From Candidatus Latescibacterota bacterium (GTDB lineage Bacteria; Eisenbacteria; RBG-16-71-46; SZUA-252): a stretch of 6,539 bases of DNA. Below, piece by piece: positions 6,241 through 6,539 of this stretch. Position 1 is the first letter of the stretch, and each line of letters starts with the position of its first letter. The position numbers and the translations under genes are program-made. The notes under the pieces were generated by a model that saw nothing but the letters and a program-made list of their open reading frames with translations, was not told the origin of the DNA and did no database searches. The stretch lies in the NCBI GenBank assembly GCA_016207265.1, contig JACQPZ010000223.1, positions 1 through 6,539 on the forward strand, written 5' to 3'.

Positions 6241-6539
6241 GTGGCGATCGACGTCCGCGAGGGGATCGGGATCGCCTTCCAGGCCATCCAGACGAACAAG
6301 CTTCGGTCCTTCCTGACGGTGCTCGGCGTGATCATCGGCGTCACGAGCATCATGGCGATCGTCTCCATCATCGAAGGCCTGAACCGCGACATGAAATCGC
6401 AGATCGCGGCGATCGGATCGGACGTCCTCTACATCCGACCCTTCCGTCCCGGCGCGTTCGTGGGCGGATTCCCGGACAGCCTCAGGCGGCGCAAGTGGTT
6501 CACGATCGAGGACGCGGAGGCGATCCGCCGGAGCTGCCC
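6241..6539 (+). CDS. MacB/FtsX-type ABC permease, second of the tandem pair (5' part only)
   Basis: Only the first 99 codons plus two bases lie in the window; the frame is open at the right edge. The N-terminus has a cytoplasmic helix (about 4-24), then TM1 at about 24-45 with the family pattern LTVLGVIIGVTSIMAIVSI. The start of the periplasmic domain follows, including IGSDVLYIRPF (58-68) and WFTIEDAEAI (86-95). The GTG start is supported by AGGAG 6 nt upstream. An ungapped hand alignment of residues 15-69 with residues 25-79 of the preceding permease gives 20 identities in 55 positions, so the two are diverged paralogues and not a recent duplication. It most likely forms a heterodimer with the first permease, driven by the shared ATPase. 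The FtsX-type C-terminal module is expected beyond the window but not seen. Confidence 0.9.
   Translation, partial: MAIDVREGIGIAFQAIQTNKLRSFLTVLGVIIGVTSIMAIVSIIEGLNRDMKSQIAAIGSDVLYIRPFRPGAFVGGFPDSLRRRKWFTIEDAEAIRRSC

Noticed and set aside
1..6539. Mobile element, CRISPR array, RNA gene or novel defence-type system
   Set aside because: No terminal inverted repeats, transposase, regularly spaced repeats, tRNA-like fold or defence-type gene is visible. The genes are all envelope transport or membrane families.

Overview
The window is a compact, high-GC stretch with every recognisable gene on the + strand and almost no non-coding DNA. The GC-rich third codon positions, the GTG starts and the gene families point to a high-GC, double-membraned (Gram-negative type) bacterium. 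The outer-membrane TolC-type factor and the TonB-type protein both imply an outer membrane. The style of the permeases and adaptor reminds me of Acidobacteria, Gemmatimonadota or Eisenbacteria-like lineages, but that is recollection and not a taxonomic assignment.

Layout: (1) a TonB-family energy-transducer protein at the left edge, whose frame is still open at base 1; (2) after 19 nt, a YIP1-family multi-pass membrane protein; (3) after 80 nt, a TolC-family outer-membrane efflux protein with a signal peptide; (4) after 23 nt, a HlyD/MacA-type periplasmic adaptor; (5) a MacB/LolD-type ABC ATPase whose GTG start overlaps the adaptor stop by 4 nt; (6) a MacB/FtsX-type permease with the same GTGA overlap; (7) 3 nt further on, a second, different permease of the same type, cut off by the right edge after 99 codons.

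Genes 3-7 read as one tripartite ABC export system. The ATPase and two non-identical permeases would form the inner-membrane engine, the adaptor would bridge the periplasm, and the TolC-like protein would form the outer-membrane exit duct. Unlike E. coli MacB, the ATPase and permease are separate polypeptides and the permease is duplicated, which suggests a heterodimeric permease. The cargo cannot be read from the window. The YIP1 protein and perhaps the TonB protein appear to be in the same transcription unit, but their part in transport is unknown.

I see no tRNA, rRNA, CRISPR array, insertion sequence, clear factor-independent terminator or confident promoter. There is no gene-free stretch above 300 bases; the longest gap is 80 nt (1430-1509). 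This looks mostly like an ordinary export operon. The points of interest are its accessory members, the permease pair and some adaptor and translation details.
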